Shown here piece after piece: positions 61,288-64,000 of a stretch of DNA of 64,000 nt. Below the pieces are notes generated by a model. It worked only from the letters and a program-made list of their open reading frames with translations. It was not told the DNA's origin and did no database searches. How positions within the stretch are numbered: position 1 is the stretch's first letter; every line of letters starts with the position of its first letter. A program made the translations under genes and the position numbers. The stretch is from Sepiola atlantica (taxonomy: Eukaryota > Mollusca > Cephalopoda > Sepiida > Sepiolidae). The DNA lies in the NCBI GenBank assembly GCA_963556195.1, contig CAUVYP010001208.1:3162001-3226000 (forward strand). The letters are read 5' to 3'.

Positions 61288-62589
61288 TTAGCGCGTTTTA
61301 AAATTGATATCGCTTTTGTTTATAACTTCCACATTTATTCGAATTGTGCAACGAAACTTTGCAGACAGTCTCGAATGGGCCTTTTCTACTGAAGTACCAA
61401 GCTTCAGAAGTGCAGCTCTTGTACTGCCGGAGATATGTCGATACAAACTGAATACGCAAAACATCAACAAAATTTAGCGCGTTTTAAAGTGGATATCGCT
61501 TTTGTTTACAACTTCCACATTTATTCGAATTGTGCAACAAAACTTTGCAGACAGTCGCCGAGACACATTTCCTACTGAAGTACCAAGTCTCAGAATTGCA
61601 GCTCTTGTACTGCCGGAGATATGTCGATACAAACTGAATACGCAAAACATCAACAAAATTTAGCGCGTTTTAAAATTGATATCGCTTTTGATTATAACTT
61701 CCACATTTATTCGAATTGTGCAACGAGACTTTGCAGACAGTCTCGAATAGGCCTTTTCTACTGAAGTACCAAGTTTCAGAATTGCAGCTCTTGTACTGCC
61801 GGAGATATGTCGATACAAACTGAATACGCAAAACATCAACAAAATTTAGCGCGTTTTAAAGTTGATATCGCTTTTGTTTATAACTTCCACATTTATTCGA
61901 ATTGTGCAACGAAACTTTGCAGACAGTCGCGGAGACACATTTTCTACTGAAGTACCAAGTTTCAGAAGTGCAGCTCTTGTACTGCCGGAGATATGTCGAT
62001 ACAAACTGAATACGCAAAACATCAACAAAATTTAGCGCGTTTTAAAGTTGATATCGCTTTTGTGTATAACTTCCACATTTATTCGAATTGTGCAACGAAA
62101 CTTTGCAGACCGTCTCGAATAGGCCTTTTCTACTGAAGTACCAAGTTTCAGAATTGCAGCTCTTGTACTGCCGGAGATATGTCGATACAAACTGAATACG
62201 CAAAACATACACAAAATTTAGCGCGTTTTAAAGTTGATATCGCTTTTGTTTATAACTTCCACATTTATTCGAATTGTGCAACGAAACTTTGCAGACAGTC
62301 TTGAATGGGCCTTTTCTACTGAAGTACCAAGTTTCAAAAGTGCAGCTCTTGTACTGCCGGAGATATGTCGATACAAACTGAATACGCAAAACATCAACAA
62401 AATTTAGCGCGTTTTAAAGTGGATATCGCTTTTGTTTACAACTTCCACATTTATTCGAATTGTGCAACGAAACTTTGCAGACAGTCGCGGAGACACATTT
62501 CCTACTGAAGTACCAAGTTTCAGAAGTGCAGCTCTTGTACTGCCGGAGATATGTCGATACAAACTGAATACGCAAAACATCAACAAAAT
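61288..62589 (+). repeat. 8-monomer higher-order repeat, copy 2 (7 monomers)
   Basis: Repeats 59800-61101 at a shift of 1488 bp, including AAGTCTCAGAATTG near 61587, TTTTGATTATAAC near 61688 and ACATACACAAAA near 62206. The eighth monomer is replaced by a GAAAATTTTCAG type at 62590. Confidence 0.85.
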
Positions 62590-64000
62590 TTAGCGCGTTT
62601 TAAAGTTGATATCGCTTTTGTGTATAACTTCCACATTTATTCGAATTGTGCAACGAAAATTTTCAGACCGTCTCGAATAGGCCTTTTCTACTGAAGTACC
62701 AAGTTTCAGAATTGCAGCTCTTGTACTGCCGGAGATATGTCGATACAAACTGAATACGCAAAACATCAACAAAATTTAGCGCGTTTTAAAGTTGATATCG
62801 CTTTTGTTTATAACTTCCACATTTATTCGAATTGTGCAACGAAACTTTGCAGACAGTCGCGGAGACACATTTCCTACTGAAGTACCAACTTTCAGAAGTG
62901 CAGATCTTGTACTGCCGGAGATATGTCGATACAAACTGAATACGCAAAACATCAACAAAATTTAGCGCGTTTTAAAGTTGATATCGCTTTTGTTTATAAC
63001 TTCCACATTTATTCTAATTGTGCAACGAAACTTTGCAGACAGTCTCGAATGGGACTTTTCTACTGAAGTACCAAGTTTCAGAAGTGCAGCTCTTGTACTG
63101 CCGGAGATATGTCGATACAAACTGAATACGCAAAACATCAACAAAATTTAGCGCGTTTTAAAGTTGATATCGCTTTTGTTTATAACTTCCACATTTATTC
63201 TAATTGTGCAACGAAACTTTGCAGACAGTCTCGAATGGGCCTTTTCTACTGAAGTACCAAGCTTCAGAAGTGCAGTTCTTATACTGCCGGAGATATGTCG
63301 ATACAAACTGAATACGCAAAACATCAACAAAATTTAGCGCGTTTTAAAGTTGATATCGCTTTTGTTTATAACTTCCACATTTATTCCAATTGTACTACGA
63401 AACTTTGCAGACAGTCTCGAATAGGCCCTTTTTACTGAAGTACCAAGTTTCAGAATTGCAGCTCTTGTACTGCCGGAGATATGTCGATACAAACTGAATA
63501 CGCAAAACATCAACAAAATTTAGCGCGTTTTAAAATTGATATCGCTTTTGTTTATAACTTCCACATTTATTCGAATTGTGCAACGAAACTTTGCAGACAG
63601 TCTCGAATGGGCCTTTGCTACTGAAGTACCAAGCTTCAGAAGTGCAGCTCTTGTACTGCCGGAGATATGTCGATACAAACTGAATACGCAAAACATCAAC
63701 AAAATTTAGCGCGTTTTAAAGTGGATATCGCTTTTGTTTACAACTTCCACATTTATTCGAATTGTGCAACGAAACTTTGCAGACAGTCGCGGAGACACAT
63801 TTCCTACTGAAGTACCAAGTTTCAGAATTGCAGCTCTTGTACTGCCGGAGATATGTCGATACAAACTGAATACGCAAAACATCAACAAAATTTAGCGCGT
63901 TTTAAAATTGATATCGCTTTTGATTATAACTTCCACATTTATTCGAATTGTGCAACGAGACTTTGCAGACAGTCTCGAATAGGCTTTTTCTACTGAAGTA
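62590..64000 (+). repeat. Right-hand end of the window, array continuing
   Basis: Order: GAAAATTTTCAG; AGATCT with CCAACTTTCAG; TATTCTAATTG twice (62962 and 63148); TATTCCAATTG with GTACTACG; AAATTGATATC with CAAGCTTCAG; GTTTACAAC; and the start of a TTTTGATTATAAC monomer. The last four types match 61102-61800 at 2232 bp, so the 8-monomer series begins again after a 4-monomer insertion. The sequence stops inside a monomer. Confidence 0.8.

Larger units (their letters stand above)
1..64000 (+). repeat. 186-bp satellite DNA array spanning the window
   Basis: The sequence repeats every 186 bp from the first base to the last, always in the same orientation. Landmarks recur in nearly every unit: GTTTATAAC, TTCGAA, CAACGAAAC, TTTCAGAAGTGCAG, ACTGCCGGAGATATG, ACAAACTGAATACGC, AACATCAACAAAATTTAGCG and GATATCGC. 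The register and its traced indels give about 344 units. No interspersed element, unique spacer, inverted block or array edge is visible. Organisation of this kind is known for centromeric and pericentromeric satellites of eukaryotes. The family and host are not recognised, and a centromeric location is inference. Confidence 0.98.

Noticed and set aside
157..64000. Hundreds of 60-residue minus-strand and 60-119-residue plus-strand reading frames as genes
   Set aside because: They repeat with the satellite period, many use TTG as the first codon, and they are broken by every indel. Residues change freely at variable sites, and there is no recognisable domain or regulatory context. They are by-products of the repeat.
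1..64000. CRISPR array (regular repeats with a variable segment)
   Set aside because: The unit is 186 bp with about 150 bp conserved. The variable block is only 11 bp with two recurring forms, not unique spacers, and no cas genes or leader are present.
1..64000. Telomeric repeats, rDNA, tRNA genes or transposon remnants inside the array
   Set aside because: No short G-rich telomere motif, no conserved rRNA or tRNA sequence, and no terminal repeats or target-site duplications were seen. Every stretch can be placed in the 186-bp register.
1..64000. Naming the host species or a known satellite family
   Set aside because: The sequence does not match any satellite I can recall with confidence, and composition alone cannot decide the lineage.

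Overview
The whole 64 kb window is one uninterrupted tandem array of a eukaryotic satellite DNA with a 186-bp monomer. All copies are head to tail on one strand. I find no gene, RNA gene, mobile element or unique sequence, and neither edge of the array is reached. Counting 186-bp steps and every length change I could trace gives about 344 monomers. The first monomer has 71 G+C of 186 bases (38%) and 9 CpG. I do not recognise the family, so the host cannot be named. A long, pure, nucleosome-sized, hierarchically organised satellite is typical of centromeric or pericentromeric DNA in animals and plants, but that assignment is inference.

Phase convention: monomer position 1 is the G of GTTTATAAC, so copy 1 is bases 1-186. 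Most of the monomer is nearly invariant. Variation concentrates in an 11-bp block at monomer positions 54-64, which exists in two equal-length forms: T (TCGAATGGGCC-like) and C (GCGGAGACACA-like). Short diagnostic variants elsewhere identify monomer types, named below by their motif (CATG, GTTGAG, TTTTACA, AGATCT, ATAATACTG, TGAAAAAACA and others).

Layout. (1) 1-9.8 kb: an 11-monomer higher-order repeat (2046 bp) in several copies, interrupted by a 1.5-kb duplicated segment that carries a 37-bp-deleted monomer. (2) 9.8-12.4 kb: a mosaic block repeated at 19.8-22.4 kb. (3) 12.4-31.3 kb: a second 11-12-monomer unit present three times, a 7-monomer tandem unit, and a recurring four-monomer cassette. 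(4) 31.3-35.8 kb: a clean 12-monomer (2232 bp) tandem duplication. (5) 35.8-49.9 kb: a 9-monomer core in three copies joined by variable linkers, and a 5-monomer (931 bp) tandem duplication. (6) 49.9-59.2 kb: modules arranged A-B-C-A-C-A-B, with A+C forming a 16-monomer (2977 bp) repeat. (7) 59.2-64 kb: an 8-monomer (1488 bp) repeat.

Duplicated blocks differ by whole monomers plus the same few 1-bp indels, as expected from in-register unequal exchange. Six inferred length-change events, each copied by later duplications, account exactly for the net -63 bp drift of the register. Open reading frames of about 58 codons occur in most monomers only because 186 is divisible by 3 and one antisense frame has a single stop per monomer. 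I do not regard them as genes.
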